Notes: a model not told the origin generated them from the letters alone. DNA of 64,000 nucleotides from Paraburkholderia domus (GCF_905220705.1 NZ_CAJNAT010000025.1:1-64000); one strand, 5' to 3'. Shown: positions 54,650 through 63,897, counted from the stretch's first letter. Translations and numbers: made by a program.

Positions 54650-56419
54650 TTACGGGGCCGCGACACCCTGCGTCTTCGCCGTGTACGGCGAGTAGAAGCT
54701 AATGCCGGCCCAGGTGGGCGTCGGTGCGTTATACAGCGGTGCGCCCTGGGTATAGTTGGCGCCGTCGTGCCAGTCGCCGGTACCGGTGTACTGCGGCACT
54801 GCCGGATACGGGTACACCGGGCGCGAGGCGGTCACGGCATTCGCCGAATTGGTCTGATACGTCATGACGGCATTCGGCGCGCTGCCCTGCTCGACCCAGC
54901 CCGTGATCTGCGTCACCAGGTCGATATTGGGGAAGCCCTCGCCGCCGCCGCAGTGGCCAACGCCCGGCACGAGGTACAACCGCGCGAATGCGTCCACGTT
55001 CGACGCGCCCATCGTGTTTTGCATGGCCTCGTAGTAGTTGATCGTGAAGAGCGGCGAGATGTGCTGGTCGGCCCAGCCGTGCCACAGGATCAGCTTGCCG
55101 CCCGCTTTCTGGAAAGCGGACAGGTCGGGGCTGGTCGCATCCATGAGCGGGTGGTTAGCCTGCAGGAAGTTCGGATAGAAGCTCGCGTCCCGATAGCCGA
55201 AGGTGTCGATGTTCGGCATGCTCGGTGAACCCGTGAAGATCAGGTTGTAAGCACCGGTCACGATCGAGTAGCTGAACAGACCGGTCACAGGCACGGGCGC
55301 GGCCGTCGAGTTCGTGGTCGGCACTTCGACGCCGATCCAGTTGATTTCCGAACCCAGTTGCGGCGAACCGCCCAGCATGCGTTCACCGGTAGTGGCATCC
55401 GTCGGGCCACCGTAGATCTTGCTGGCGGTGGCGACTTCGGCCGCGGTCAGGCAACTGCTGGTGTTCGTCGCGCCGTTCGGGCACTGGATCGATGCCGCGT
55501 CGAAATTGCACATGCGCGGATCGGTCAGCAGGCCGTCAGGCACGCCGGGCTGACCGCCGCAGGCAGCAACGACCGCCTTGTGCAGCACGGCAACCTTGTC
55601 GGCATAGAGCACGGCATTGCCCGTGCTCGTGCCGGTGGTGCTGTTCGATTCCACGCTCCAGCCGTGATACAGCGAGTTCTGGATCTGGAAGTGTGCGGCT
55701 GGGGCGCCGGCGACGATGCCGTTGTAGTCGGCCGGGTAGCGCTGCGCAGCCATCAGGGCTTCGCGGCCACCGTCAGAGCAACCCACAAAGTACGAATACT
55801 TCTGCGCCTGCCCGTAATAGGCCTGAATCAGCTTCTTCGCCGCGAGCGTCGTGATGTGCTGGCCGCGGTAGGCGAAGTCAGCCTGCTTTTGCGTATCCGT
55901 GGTCCAACTGGAATCCTGGCCGGAATGGCCCATGTCGGTGGCAGCCGTCACGAAGCCGCCCTTCTGCACCAGCGGGCAGGTATAGCTGAAACTAAAGGAG
56001 CTTTGCTGCGTTGGATCGCTCAGGTTGCCGCACAGGCCGCCGCAGCCCAGTTCCGCGAAACGTTGCGTATAGGTACTGACAGGCAGGGCCACCTCGAAGG
56101 TATTCGAGGGTGCAAGCGCGCCCTTCACCGTGCAAAAGCTGACGGCGGCGCCATTGATGGTGGCACTAGTGACGGTAGCCGACGTAATCGAACTGCCCGC
56201 ACCGCCGATGTCGGTGATGTCCAGCGAAGCCAGCTTGGAACAATCGACGACCGGTGCAACGACGGATAGCGCGGTTGGGGTCGCGTCGGCGGAACCGACG
56301 CTGCCGCTACCGCAAGCGGCGACAATGGCCGCCGTCACGCAGACGGCGAACACTGCCAGCAGCGAGCCTGCGCGTGCACGTGTGCGCGCGAGCAACCCGA
56401 GGGGATGCCGAGTTTTCAT
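54650..56419 (-). CDS. Tannase/feruloyl esterase family lipoprotein
   Basis: A 589-aa protein with a lipoprotein signal (hydrophobic run ending IVAAC, Cys about residue 36), followed by a Gly/Ser-rich tether. The tannase catalytic Ser is in YFVGCSDGGREALMAAQRYPADYNGIVAGAPA, the Asp probably in HGWADQHISP and the His in PGVGHCGGGEG. The two Cys beside Ser and His make the CS-HC disulfide of this family. AAGGAGG lies 6 nt before the ATG. The neighbouring LigJ/LigK/transporter operon ends 308 bp upstream, so gallate release from tannins is a likely role. Confidence 0.88.
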   Translation of the reverse strand: MKTRHPLGLLARTRARAGSLLAVFAVCVTAAIVAACGSGSVGSADATPTALSVVAPVVDCSKLASLDITDIGGAGSSITSATVTSATINGAAVSFCTVKGALAPSNTFEVALPVSTYTQRFAELGCGGLCGNLSDPTQQSSFSFSYTCPLVQKGGFVTAATDMGHSGQDSSWTTDTQKQADFAYRGQHITTLAAKKLIQAYYGQAQKYSYFVGCSDGGREALMAAQRYPADYNGIVAGAPAAHFQIQNSLYHGWSVESNSTTGTSTGNAVLYADKVAVLHKAVVAACGGQPGVPDGLLTDPRMCNFDAASIQCPNGATNTSSCLTAAEVATASKIYGGPTDATTGERMLGGSPQLGSEINWIGVEVPTTNSTAAPVPVTGLFSYSIVTGAYNLIFTGSPSMPNIDTFGYRDASFYPNFLQANHPLMDATSPDLSAFQKAGGKLILWHGWADQHISPLFTINYYEAMQNTMGASNVDAFARLYLVPGVGHCGGGEGFPNIDLVTQITGWVEQGSAPNAVMTYQTNSANAVTASRPVYPYPAVPQYTGTGDWHDGANYTQGAPLYNAPTPTWAGISFYSPYTAKTQGVAAP

Positions 56420-56727
56420 TCTTGCCTCCTTAACTTATCTCTTCTGTCGGATATCAAAACCGTCGCTGTACGCCGTTAGCACACGACGCTTCCGCGATGA
56501 CGGTTCAGTTGATTAACATTCGTTATTTATATGATGGCTTTATGCCTCCTTTTTTGGCATGCTCCGGCTCTCAAAGCGCGTCCTTCGATGCTCGACATCA
56601 ACGTCATCTCATGGCACGACGCGTACATGCTTTCAATAGATTTTTTCGTTACATTAGTAATTCTAATTATTCACACAATAAACCATGGCAACACACCTTA
56701 CTGCAATGCCTCGTGCCTTGGCTTACC
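56420..56727. other. Intergenic region upstream of tannase gene
   Basis: About 308 bp, markedly AT-rich at 56510-56700, between the ModA-like gene and the tannase gene. It probably holds the tannase promoter. Plus-strand frames across it look like chance. Confidence 0.5.
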
Positions 56728-57435
56728 TCACGCCGGCTCCATCCCGTGCGCAAGCTTGACCGAATCCGTCTGGGGCGAGGCCAGGAATGAGATCAGTGCC
56801 TGTGCGTCGCCAGCGTGCCTGGACTCCGTGCAGACCGCAGCCGAGAAAACAGTCACGGCCTGGATATCAGCCGGTAGTGACCCAATGACATCGATGCCCG
56901 GCAAGTGGATCAACTCGCTCAATTGCTGGAACCCTAGCTCGACATCCCCGCTCGCAATCAGCGAGCCCACTGGAACGCCGGGCGGAGCCTGCACAATGCG
57001 CGGCGTGATCGACTCGACGATGCCCCAGCGCTCGAACAGGCGCGACAGATGCGAACCGCTGGGCCCCGTGGAGTAGCCAATGCTGCGCGCGGCCAGAACC
57101 GCGTCGCGAACCGCCGCTTCACTACCGATCCCGGGTTGCGTAGCCCCGGCTGCCACGGCAACCGCCACGCCCGAGCGGGCCAGGTCTGCACGACTGCCCG
57201 GAACGATCCGGCCGGCTATCGCCAGCCGATCGATCGCATCCGCCGCCAGCACGACCATATCGAACGGCTCGCCGTCCTGAACGCGCCGGGCCGCCTCGAC
57301 CCCGCCGACCGATTCGATCGACACCAGGCGCTGCGAATGCCGCGCGTATTGTTTGACCAGGTCGGCCAGCACATTGCGGGTCGCCATCGAGGAGATACCG
57401 CTAATTGCCTGGCTCATGGTTTGATCGATGACCAT
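56728..57435 (-). CDS. ModA-like periplasmic-binding-fold protein without signal peptide
   Basis: A 235-aa protein with the type II binding protein pattern as in ModA (VESVGGVEAARRVQDGEPFDMVVLAADAIDRL; GYSTGPSGSHLSRLFERWGI; VGSLIASGDVELGFQQLSELIHLPGIDVIGSLP). No signal peptide or lipobox is present, so it should be cytoplasmic. It is 13 bp downstream of the LigK/GalC gene and the last gene of the operon. No ABC permease is near, so transport is unlikely. It might bind a pathway intermediate or act as an enzyme such as a tautomerase; unknown. Start at 57435 (ATG, MVIDQTMSQAIS); 57417 is an alternative. Confidence 0.7.
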   Translation of the reverse strand: MVIDQTMSQAISGISSMATRNVLADLVKQYARHSQRLVSIESVGGVEAARRVQDGEPFDMVVLAADAIDRLAIAGRIVPGSRADLARSGVAVAVAAGATQPGIGSEAAVRDAVLAARSIGYSTGPSGSHLSRLFERWGIVESITPRIVQAPPGVPVGSLIASGDVELGFQQLSELIHLPGIDVIGSLPADIQAVTVFSAAVCTESRHAGDAQALISFLASPQTDSVKLAHGMEPA

Positions 57436-57448
57436 GTCGACTGCCCTT

Positions 57449-58132
57449 TCAGTCGATATAGCGCAGGCCGGCCTGTCGCAAAGGCTCGCGCATGTTGTAC
57501 ATATCCAGGCCGAGCACGCCGGAGGCAAGCTTGGCGCGCTTGCTGGCTTCGTTGGCTTCGCGTGCAAGCGCCCTTTCAAGAACCTCCGGCGCCGACGCTG
57601 CCGGCACCACGACCACGCCATCGTCGTCGGCGACGACGACATCGCCGGGATTCACCAGCGCACCCGCGCATATCACCGGTATGTTCACGGAACCGAGCGT
57701 CGCCTTGATCGTGCCTTTGGCCGAGATCGCCTTGCTCCATACCGGGAACTTCATGTCGGCCAGCACGCGCACGTCGCGCACGCCACCATCGATGACAAGC
57801 CCTCGCGCTCCGCGAGCCTGAAAGCTCGTCGCCAACAGGTCGCCGAAGTAGCCGTCGGTGCAGTCCGTCGTGACCCCGGCGATGACGATATCGCCGGACT
57901 GGATCTGCTCCGCCGCGACATGCAGCATCCAGTTGTCGCCCGGCTGCAGCAGGACCGTGACCGCCGTGCCGCAAGCCTGTGCGCCGACGTGGATCGGGCG
58001 CATGTAGGGTTTCATCAACCCGGTACGTCCCATTGCCTCGTGCACCGTGGCAGTCCCGAGAACACCGAGCTTCGCTGCAACGTCACCGTCTGCCCGCTGA
58101 ATGTTGCGATACACGACTCCGGGTTCAACCAT
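57449..58132 (-). CDS. 4-carboxy-4-hydroxy-2-oxoadipate aldolase/oxaloacetate decarboxylase (RraA fold)
   Basis: A 227-aa protein of the RraA-like class II aldolase family, with the metal-site and catalytic segment GLVIDGGVRDVRVLADMKFPVW and the N-terminal LGVLGTATVHEAMGRTGLM of LigK/GalC enzymes. It cleaves 4-carboxy-4-hydroxy-2-oxoadipate to pyruvate and oxaloacetate, the last step of gallate and protocatechuate 4,5-cleavage. The ATG at 58132 is 2 bp after the LigJ-type stop and has AAGGGG upstream. Context with LigJ strongly supports the call. Confidence 0.85.
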   Translation of the reverse strand: MVEPGVVYRNIQRADGDVAAKLGVLGTATVHEAMGRTGLMKPYMRPIHVGAQACGTAVTVLLQPGDNWMLHVAAEQIQSGDIVIAGVTTDCTDGYFGDLLATSFQARGARGLVIDGGVRDVRVLADMKFPVWSKAISAKGTIKATLGSVNIPVICAGALVNPGDVVVADDDGVVVVPAASAPEVLERALAREANEASKRAKLASGVLGLDMYNMREPLRQAGLRYID

Positions 58133-58134
58133 GA

Positions 58135-59160
58135 TCAATGCCCCTTCATTTTCAGTGCTGCGTCGAGCCGCGGGTAGACACGTCGCGCGTTACCTTCGTA
58201 GATCTTGTACCGTTCATCTGCATCAATGTGCGCGGCTTCGATGTAGCGCTTCGTGTCGTCGAAATAGTTGCCCGTCTCCGGATCGATGCCGCGTACAGCC
58301 CCGATCATCTCGCTCGCAAACAGAATGTTGTCCACGGGAATCACACGCGTGAGCAGGTCGATGCCCGGCTGGTGATAGACGCAGGTATCGAAGAAGACGT
58401 TGTTGAGCAGATGTTCCGTCAGTAGCGGCTTCTTCAGCTCCTGGGCGAGCCCGCGAAAGCGGCCCCAGTGGTAAGGCACCGCGCCGCCGCCATGCGGAAT
58501 CACAAAGCGCAGGGTCGGGAAATCGCGGAACAGGTCCGACGTCAGGCACTGCATGAAAGCAGTCGTGTCAGCATTCAGATAATGTGCGCCGGTGGTGTGA
58601 AAGCACGCGTTGCAGCTCGTACTCACATGGATCATCGCGGGAATGTCGTACTCGACCATCTTCTCGTAGATCGGGTACCAGTATCGATCCGACAGGGGCG
58701 GGCTGGTCCAGTGGCCGCCGGACGGATCCGGATTGAGATTGATCGCCACGTTGCCGTACTGCTCCACACACTTGACGAGTTCGGCGACACACGTAGCCGT
58801 GTCGACACCAGGGCTTTGCGGCAACATCGCTGCCGGAATGAAATGATCGGGAAAGAGCTGCCTCACGCGATAGCACAACTCGTTGCAGATGGCCGCCCAC
58901 GTGCTGGAGACCTGCAAGTCTCCAATGTGATGAGCCATGAAGCTCGCGCGCGGGCTGAAAATCGTGAGATCCAGGCCGCGCTCGCGCATGAGCCGCAGTT
59001 GATTGCTTTCAATCGACTCGCGCAACTCGTCGTCGCCGATCTGCAATTCAGTGATTTTGGGCATCTGCGACGGATCTTTGATGCCCGCAATCTGGCGGTT
59101 TCGCCACGTCTCCAGCGCCTTTGGCGCGGTGGTGTAGTGGCCGTGAATGTCGATGATCAT
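58135..59160 (-). CDS. 4-oxalomesaconate hydratase (LigJ type, amidohydrolase superfamily)
   Basis: A 341-aa protein that opens with the metal motif MIIDIHGHYTTAPKALETWR (His6 and His8), as in LigJ of Sphingobium. Other signs are IHVSTSCNACFHTTGAHYLN, VIPHGGGAVPYHWGRFRG and the C-terminal ILFASEMIGAVRGIDPETGNYFDDTKRYIE. It hydrates 4-oxalomesaconate to 4-carboxy-4-hydroxy-2-oxoadipate. GGAG lies before the ATG at 59160, and the longer frame to 59202 is not needed. It is coupled with the LigK-type gene. Confidence 0.88.
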   Translation of the reverse strand: MIIDIHGHYTTAPKALETWRNRQIAGIKDPSQMPKITELQIGDDELRESIESNQLRLMRERGLDLTIFSPRASFMAHHIGDLQVSSTWAAICNELCYRVRQLFPDHFIPAAMLPQSPGVDTATCVAELVKCVEQYGNVAINLNPDPSGGHWTSPPLSDRYWYPIYEKMVEYDIPAMIHVSTSCNACFHTTGAHYLNADTTAFMQCLTSDLFRDFPTLRFVIPHGGGAVPYHWGRFRGLAQELKKPLLTEHLLNNVFFDTCVYHQPGIDLLTRVIPVDNILFASEMIGAVRGIDPETGNYFDDTKRYIEAAHIDADERYKIYEGNARRVYPRLDAALKMKGH

Positions 59161-59223
59161 CTCTGCTCCAAACAGCTGATTCAATTGCCGGCGCGATGCC
59201 ACACGTGCCGCGCGCCGTTTTTC

Positions 59224-60573
59224 CTAGTGCGCGGTGTTCGGCTGCACGGTAAGCTCGCCCGCCCTCGCCCGCTGGGCCACCAGGATGGCGAGGGCTGCCA
59301 ACGCTGCGGGCACCGCCAGCATGGCGAGGATGGCGCCAAACTGCCATCCGAGCCCGAGTAGCGCGCCACCTATCGCGGAGCCAAAGATGCTGCCGAACCG
59401 GCCCATGCCGAGCATCCAGCTGACTCCGGTTGCGCGCGCAACGGTCGGGTAACGGCCCGGTGCAAACGCATTCAATCCCGTTTGGGCACCACTCATGCAG
59501 AAACCGGCGGCAAACACCAGCAACGCCAGCGAGGAAGACAACGCACCAATCCATGCCAGCGCCAGCACACACAACCCGCCGCCCAGGTAGGCCGTGCTGA
59601 TTACCGGTGCCGGGCGGACTTTGTCCATCACCCAGCCGACGAGAATCGCGCCAATGGTTCCACCGATCTGGAACATGGCTGTCACATTGGCGGCCGAGGA
59701 GACTGTCAGCCCTGCGTCCCGCATCAGTGTGGGCAGCCAGCCGGTCAGCAGATAGATCACGAGCAAGCCCATGAAATAGGTGACCCAAAGTGCCGCGGTC
59801 ATGAAGCCATAGCCTTGCGAGAAGAGCACGCCAATGGGTTTGCGCGTCGGCAGCGGCGGTTCGTTGGAGACGAAGACCTCGTCGCCGGAAAAACGCGCGC
59901 CGCATACCCGGCCGAGGACAGCGCCGATACGCGCAGACGGTGCGCCGCGCACCGCCAGCAGACGGGCCGACTCAGGCAGCAGCCACATTTGCAACGGGAT
60001 CAGGACCAACGGCAACGCGCCACCGAAGATCAACACTGAACGCCAGCCGTGCAGCGGAATCAGCCAGCCGGCAGCAAAGCCGATCAAGGCCGAACCCAGG
60101 TTGAAACCGGTGAACATGATGGTGATCATCAGTGCGCGCTTGCGCTGAGGCGCGTATTCCGACAGCAAGGTCGTCGAGTTAGGCATCGCAGCGCCCAGCC
60201 CAATACCCGTTAGCAGTCGCAGTACGGCCATGGCCACCGGCGAGTGAGTAAAGGCCGTCGCGATGGTGAACATGCCGAACAGAAAGACCGAGGCGATCAA
60301 CACCCACTTGCGGCCGATGCGATCCGAAGCAGGCCCCGCCGTCAGCGCACCGATGACGAGACCGAGCGGCGCTGCACTCATCACAAGGCCGAACGCGGGC
60401 CGCGAAATCCCCCAGTCGTGAATGATCGCGGGCGCGATGAAGCCCATGATCGCCACGTCCATCCCATCGGCAGTCACCACGAGAAAACACAGCGCCACCA
60501 GTAGCCACTGGTAAGGCGAGATGGCTCGCTCGTCGATAAATGCCTTGATATCAATTGTCTTTCCGCTTGTCAT
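59224..60573 (-). CDS. MFS transporter of the aromatic acid:H+ symporter (AAHS) family, GalT/PcaK-like
   Basis: A 449-aa protein with twelve spans and the AAHS pattern: ISPYQWLLVALCFLVVTADGMDVAIMGFIAPAI with the conserved DGxD, loop 2-3 motif GPASDRIGRKWVL and RLLTGIGLGAAMPNSTTLLSEYAPQRKR. Family members import 4-hydroxybenzoate, protocatechuate or gallate. AGGAGA precedes the ATG. It lies 63 bp before the LigJ-type gene and 74 bp after the porin; gallate is the likely substrate by context. Confidence 0.87.
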   Translation of the reverse strand: MTSGKTIDIKAFIDERAISPYQWLLVALCFLVVTADGMDVAIMGFIAPAIIHDWGISRPAFGLVMSAAPLGLVIGALTAGPASDRIGRKWVLIASVFLFGMFTIATAFTHSPVAMAVLRLLTGIGLGAAMPNSTTLLSEYAPQRKRALMITIMFTGFNLGSALIGFAAGWLIPLHGWRSVLIFGGALPLVLIPLQMWLLPESARLLAVRGAPSARIGAVLGRVCGARFSGDEVFVSNEPPLPTRKPIGVLFSQGYGFMTAALWVTYFMGLLVIYLLTGWLPTLMRDAGLTVSSAANVTAMFQIGGTIGAILVGWVMDKVRPAPVISTAYLGGGLCVLALAWIGALSSSLALLVFAAGFCMSGAQTGLNAFAPGRYPTVARATGVSWMLGMGRFGSIFGSAIGGALLGLGWQFGAILAMLAVPAALAALAILVAQRARAGELTVQPNTAH

Positions 60574-60647
60574 TGAATTTCTCCTGTCTCCTTGCCGCGC
60601 GTCTGGCGTCAGGCGACGATCGTGTGCAGGTCTACAACCGCGTGTAT

Positions 60648-61745
60648 TTAGAAGCGGGTGTGGATGCCCACTCGGGCAATCGCCTGGGTCGTGCTGCTGG
60701 ACGCACCGTCCGAACTGTTCAAGCCGTTGATCTGTGCTTGAGCGCCAGAATTGGCGCGCTGATATAGGCCAAGTACGTAGACGCTCGTTCGCTTGGATAA
60801 CGCGTAGTCGACGTTGGCCCCGATCTGATGGGCGTGGTTGTTGTCGACCGTCGTGTTGCCTTTCATGTACATGTAGGACGCACCGGCGCTGAGTGCCGGC
60901 GTGAAGTAGTAATGCGCGCCTACGGAGCCTTCGTACACCGACGCACCGTTTGCGGAGTTATGAACCGTTGTGAAAAGCGCATTCGTGATCCAGGAGCCGA
61001 AACGATAGTGCGCGCCGACGCCCCAGTTGCGCACGCTGACTTGCGGCGAGCCAGCCGTGTAGTACTTGATATTCGTGTACGCAGCATTGGCGCCGAACGT
61101 TCCGGCGACGTAGTTGAGCGCGAAGCTCTGGGCATTCCCAGCCCCGACAGATCCGGCTACGCCCCCAAACCCATACATTGCCCCCGCACTGAAGCCCCCG
61201 AAAACAGGCGACAGATATTTCACGGAATTTGCAATGCGCTCACCCGCCATGCGATCCCAGTCAAAAGCGCCGGTGGGATTCTGCGGCAGAGCCAGCTTCT
61301 GGAACGGACCCGCGCGGAAATCATAGAAATGCCCCGAGATTTCAGCCGGGTCGTCGCCGGCGAAGTAGAGCGAATCCGTCATGAAGTCGTATTGGTTACC
61401 GAGGGTGATCTTCCCAGCCCGGTCGTTGACCAATCCAACGAGGGAGGTTCGGCTGAAAAGGCTCGAGTTCGGCATGAACTGTCCGTTGTCCACCTGAAAT
61501 TGATCGACCAGTTCAAAAATAGCCTTGGTGCCGCCGCCAAGATCTTCAACGCCTTTGAAACCCCATAGATTCGGTCCGTTGACCCCATCGTCCATCTTGA
61601 CGTTGTGGTTGCCAGCCTGATTGCTCACGTAGGTGATACCCGTGTCAATCAAACCAAACAGCGTCATGCTGCTCTGGGCATGAGCGCCCGTAGCCGCGAG
61701 CGTGGCGCTCAACAAGGCCAGCGAGATTCTTTTGCTCTTCTTCAC
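60648..61745 (-). CDS. Outer-membrane porin, OmpC-type, in gallate-type cluster
   Basis: A 365-aa protein with signal peptide (KKSKRISLALLSATLAATGAHAQ), family opening SSMTLFGLIDTGITYVSNQAGNHNVKMDDG and terminal Phe (VGIHTRF). The start is GTG at 61745 with AAGGAG 6 nt upstream. It is the first gene of the operon porin, AAHS transporter, ligJ-type, ligK-type, modA-like, and probably admits the aromatic acid. Confidence 0.9.
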   Translation of the reverse strand: MKKSKRISLALLSATLAATGAHAQSSMTLFGLIDTGITYVSNQAGNHNVKMDDGVNGPNLWGFKGVEDLGGGTKAIFELVDQFQVDNGQFMPNSSLFSRTSLVGLVNDRAGKITLGNQYDFMTDSLYFAGDDPAEISGHFYDFRAGPFQKLALPQNPTGAFDWDRMAGERIANSVKYLSPVFGGFSAGAMYGFGGVAGSVGAGNAQSFALNYVAGTFGANAAYTNIKYYTAGSPQVSVRNWGVGAHYRFGSWITNALFTTVHNSANGASVYEGSVGAHYYFTPALSAGASYMYMKGNTTVDNNHAHQIGANVDYALSKRTSVYVLGLYQRANSGAQAQINGLNSSDGASSSTTQAIARVGIHTRF

Positions 61746-61765
61746 ACAGTCTCCTTACAGTTTAG

Positions 61766-61778
61766 TTAGTTTTACTAA
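61766..61778. promoter_or_regulatory. Candidate LysR-type operator upstream of porin operon
   Basis: TTAGTTTTACTAA fits the T-N11-A dyad recognised by LysR-type regulators, 21 bp before the porin start. Gallate and protocatechuate 4,5-cleavage clusters are often under LysR-type control, but no such gene is in the window. Confidence 0.35.
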
Positions 61779-62332
61779 TTTCATTATCTGTTGACTATTT
61801 CGAACCCGGCGGCGGATCTGGAAACTCATTTCTACGCGATGAAGCAGGCTCGCACGTATTCCGTAGCTTCAGGCGTGAAGCCGGCCGCGTCGAAGCCTGG
61901 TTGCGCCCAGGCGCACCCGATCTCTGCTCAGCTGCGACGTGAAACAGTTACGCCAGGTCAATATAGTCGGCCTGCCCCGCTTTCGAAATAGGTCCATCCG
62001 GACAGAACAAGGCAAAAAGAGAACGCTGAACGGCGTTTTTCCATGCGAGGGTTTTCACGGATCCGACCTTCCAGCCGTGACATGACACGAAACCTTGGAA
62101 GCTATAAGCCGTTGATAATTATTGTTATTTTATTAAATCCAGAGGGAGGACCTGGCAGATCAACGAGGCGTGTCGGCGATACGGTCATGTCCCGGAGAGG
62201 GGACAGGCCGTTCGGATCCGATAAATAAAACAGATGGCGTGCTGTAGCACTTGGCAACCAGGCGAGCGGCAGCCAACGCCCGGGGGTTGTATTCGGCCCG
62301 GGGGGCTCATCGAGAACGGTCAATGGAGAGTA

Positions 62333-62375
62333 GACGTTCAGCCTGTGCGAACTGTGCCCGAACAGGCTGAACGTC
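62333..62375. terminator. 14-bp hairpin downstream of DUF1254 gene
   Basis: GACGTTCAGCCTGT (62333-62346) and ACAGGCTGAACGTC (62362-62375) form a perfect stem with a 15-nt loop. It begins 24 bp after the DUF1254 stop. The stem is strong but there is no U-run, so it could be a terminator, an mRNA-stabilising structure or a repeat element. Confidence 0.5.
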
Positions 62376-62398
62376 GATTACGCTTACTGCCAGATGGT

Positions 62399-63757
62399 TT
62401 ACTGCACGGCCGTGATCGGCGCCGGGAACCATTCACCTTGCTGGATTTCCTGCTTCGGCACATACGCGCGGAAATTCAGCGAGAACCCCTTGCCCTCAGG
62501 CGTGGGCAGCCAATTGCTTTGCGGCACGTTCTTCGGCCGTACGGGCGCCAGCCAGATACTCGTGCTGCCGTCCGCGTTGGCCTTCAGATGAGACACGTTG
62601 TTCAGGTTATAGCGGTGTATCGCGTTGGGCACCACGCGGTAGTCCGGCACGCTGTACAGCGTGACTGACCAGAATCCATCCACGTGTGCGTCCGGCTTTT
62701 CGCCTTTGGCAAACCGGATCTCATAGGTCTTGCTGCCGTCAAGCGGTTGTTTGTCGCTGTCGGTCAGACCTACAAAATAGATTGCCTCGCTAATGGCGTT
62801 TGCCCACAGACCGCCGTAGTTGACGATGTCACGCGCCACGACATCATTGCCGAACTTACCCGCCACGTAAGTGACGGACCACCCGCCCTTCTGTGTGCCA
62901 AAGCCTTTCGCACCGGCGAGAAAGCCAGGAATCGCCTTGGTCCTGATCACATCGTCGACCCGCTTGCGGGCACTGTCATTGCCCTTCATGTAGTTGGCCA
63001 CGTTGATTGCCGCCGCCTGATACTCCGACGCCTTCGGCATGGCGTCCGGATAGGTAGCCAGCACTTCGCTTACGTGATCGAAAATCTCAGCACGAATTGG
63101 CGCCGACGGTGTAAAGGCCGGTACGGCCAAGGGTGGATCGATCGCGATGTCAGGAGAAGCTTGCACCGTGAACTGGTGTTGCAACCGCACTGCGGTTTTC
63201 GGGGATCCCTTCAGTTCCACGCGTGCCAGCATCTTCGCTTTGGCAGAAGGCAACTCGATCTTGACGGCATCAGCCGGCACCGGCGGATTGGTGCCCTTGA
63301 TCACCAACGCGAACTTTCCATACGGGTGGTCAGGGTAGGTTCGCTCGTTGATATTGGTGATGACTTCGCCCCATCCGTCGAGCAACTCAGCCGTGTAGTA
63401 ACGACCCTTGACTCGCGGCACGTTCAGGATGACGGCATGATCCTTGTCTGCGGCGAGCCATGCCTCGAGGTAGGCGACGTCGAGGTTCGGATTCACAAAC
63501 TGGGCCGATCCCAGCGGATTGTATTTGATCTTGTTGTAGCCGACCTTCTCTACATTGATGTCGTAATTCTCCTGCTGCAATACCAGATAGCGCCCATACA
63601 GGTAGTCCCACGCGGAGACGATCTGGTCATCCGTGGGGACTGCCGCGTTCGCGGAAGCACTGTTTCCCGGCGACGTACCAGACGAACTGCAGCCAGCGAC
63701 GCCCAAGCCGATCAAACCAGCAGCGATTAAGGAAGAAATCCATTTCGACGCTTTCAT
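62399..63757 (-). CDS. DUF1254/DUF1214 domain lipoprotein
   Basis: A protein of about 452 aa with a lipoprotein signal (MKASKWISSLIAAGLIGLGV then AGC) followed by a Ser/Asn-rich tether. The N-terminal DUF1254 part (PNLDVAYLEAWLAADKDHAVILNVPRVKGRYYTAELLDGWGEVITN) and the C-terminal DUF1214 part (DGSKTYEIRFAKGEKPDAHVDGFWSVTLYSVPDYRVVPNAIHRYNLNN; WLPTPEGKGFSLNFRAYVP) are clear. Function of the family is unknown. The frame is open to 63769 (MENTM), but the ATG at 63757 gives a normal lipoprotein signal. Confidence 0.82.
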   Translation of the reverse strand: MKASKWISSLIAAGLIGLGVAGCSSSGTSPGNSASANAAVPTDDQIVSAWDYLYGRYLVLQQENYDINVEKVGYNKIKYNPLGSAQFVNPNLDVAYLEAWLAADKDHAVILNVPRVKGRYYTAELLDGWGEVITNINERTYPDHPYGKFALVIKGTNPPVPADAVKIELPSAKAKMLARVELKGSPKTAVRLQHQFTVQASPDIAIDPPLAVPAFTPSAPIRAEIFDHVSEVLATYPDAMPKASEYQAAAINVANYMKGNDSARKRVDDVIRTKAIPGFLAGAKGFGTQKGGWSVTYVAGKFGNDVVARDIVNYGGLWANAISEAIYFVGLTDSDKQPLDGSKTYEIRFAKGEKPDAHVDGFWSVTLYSVPDYRVVPNAIHRYNLNNVSHLKANADGSTSIWLAPVRPKNVPQSNWLPTPEGKGFSLNFRAYVPKQEIQQGEWFPAPITAVQ

Positions 63758-63897
63758 GGTGTTTTCCATCTAATTGGTCTCATAGTAATGGTGCGGGGAG
63801 AGCTTACATTGAACGTCTAATCGTTGGAAGAGTAATAGCGCCGCTTCAGAAAATGCCATGCAACGGTATGCAGCTTGATTATTTTAAAGATTGATAT

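Larger units (their letters stand above)
61746..62398. other. Intergenic region upstream of gallate-type operon
   Basis: About 650 bp with no convincing gene. It holds the promoter region of the porin operon (AT-rich at 61755-61800 with a dyad at 61766-61778), a short hairpin TGTCCC-GGAGAG-GGGACA near 62190 and a long hairpin at 62333-62375. Confidence 0.5.

Noticed and set aside
56497..57076. Plus-strand frames near the ModA-like gene
   Set aside because: They overlap AT-rich intergenic DNA and run antisense to a supported gene; no domain.
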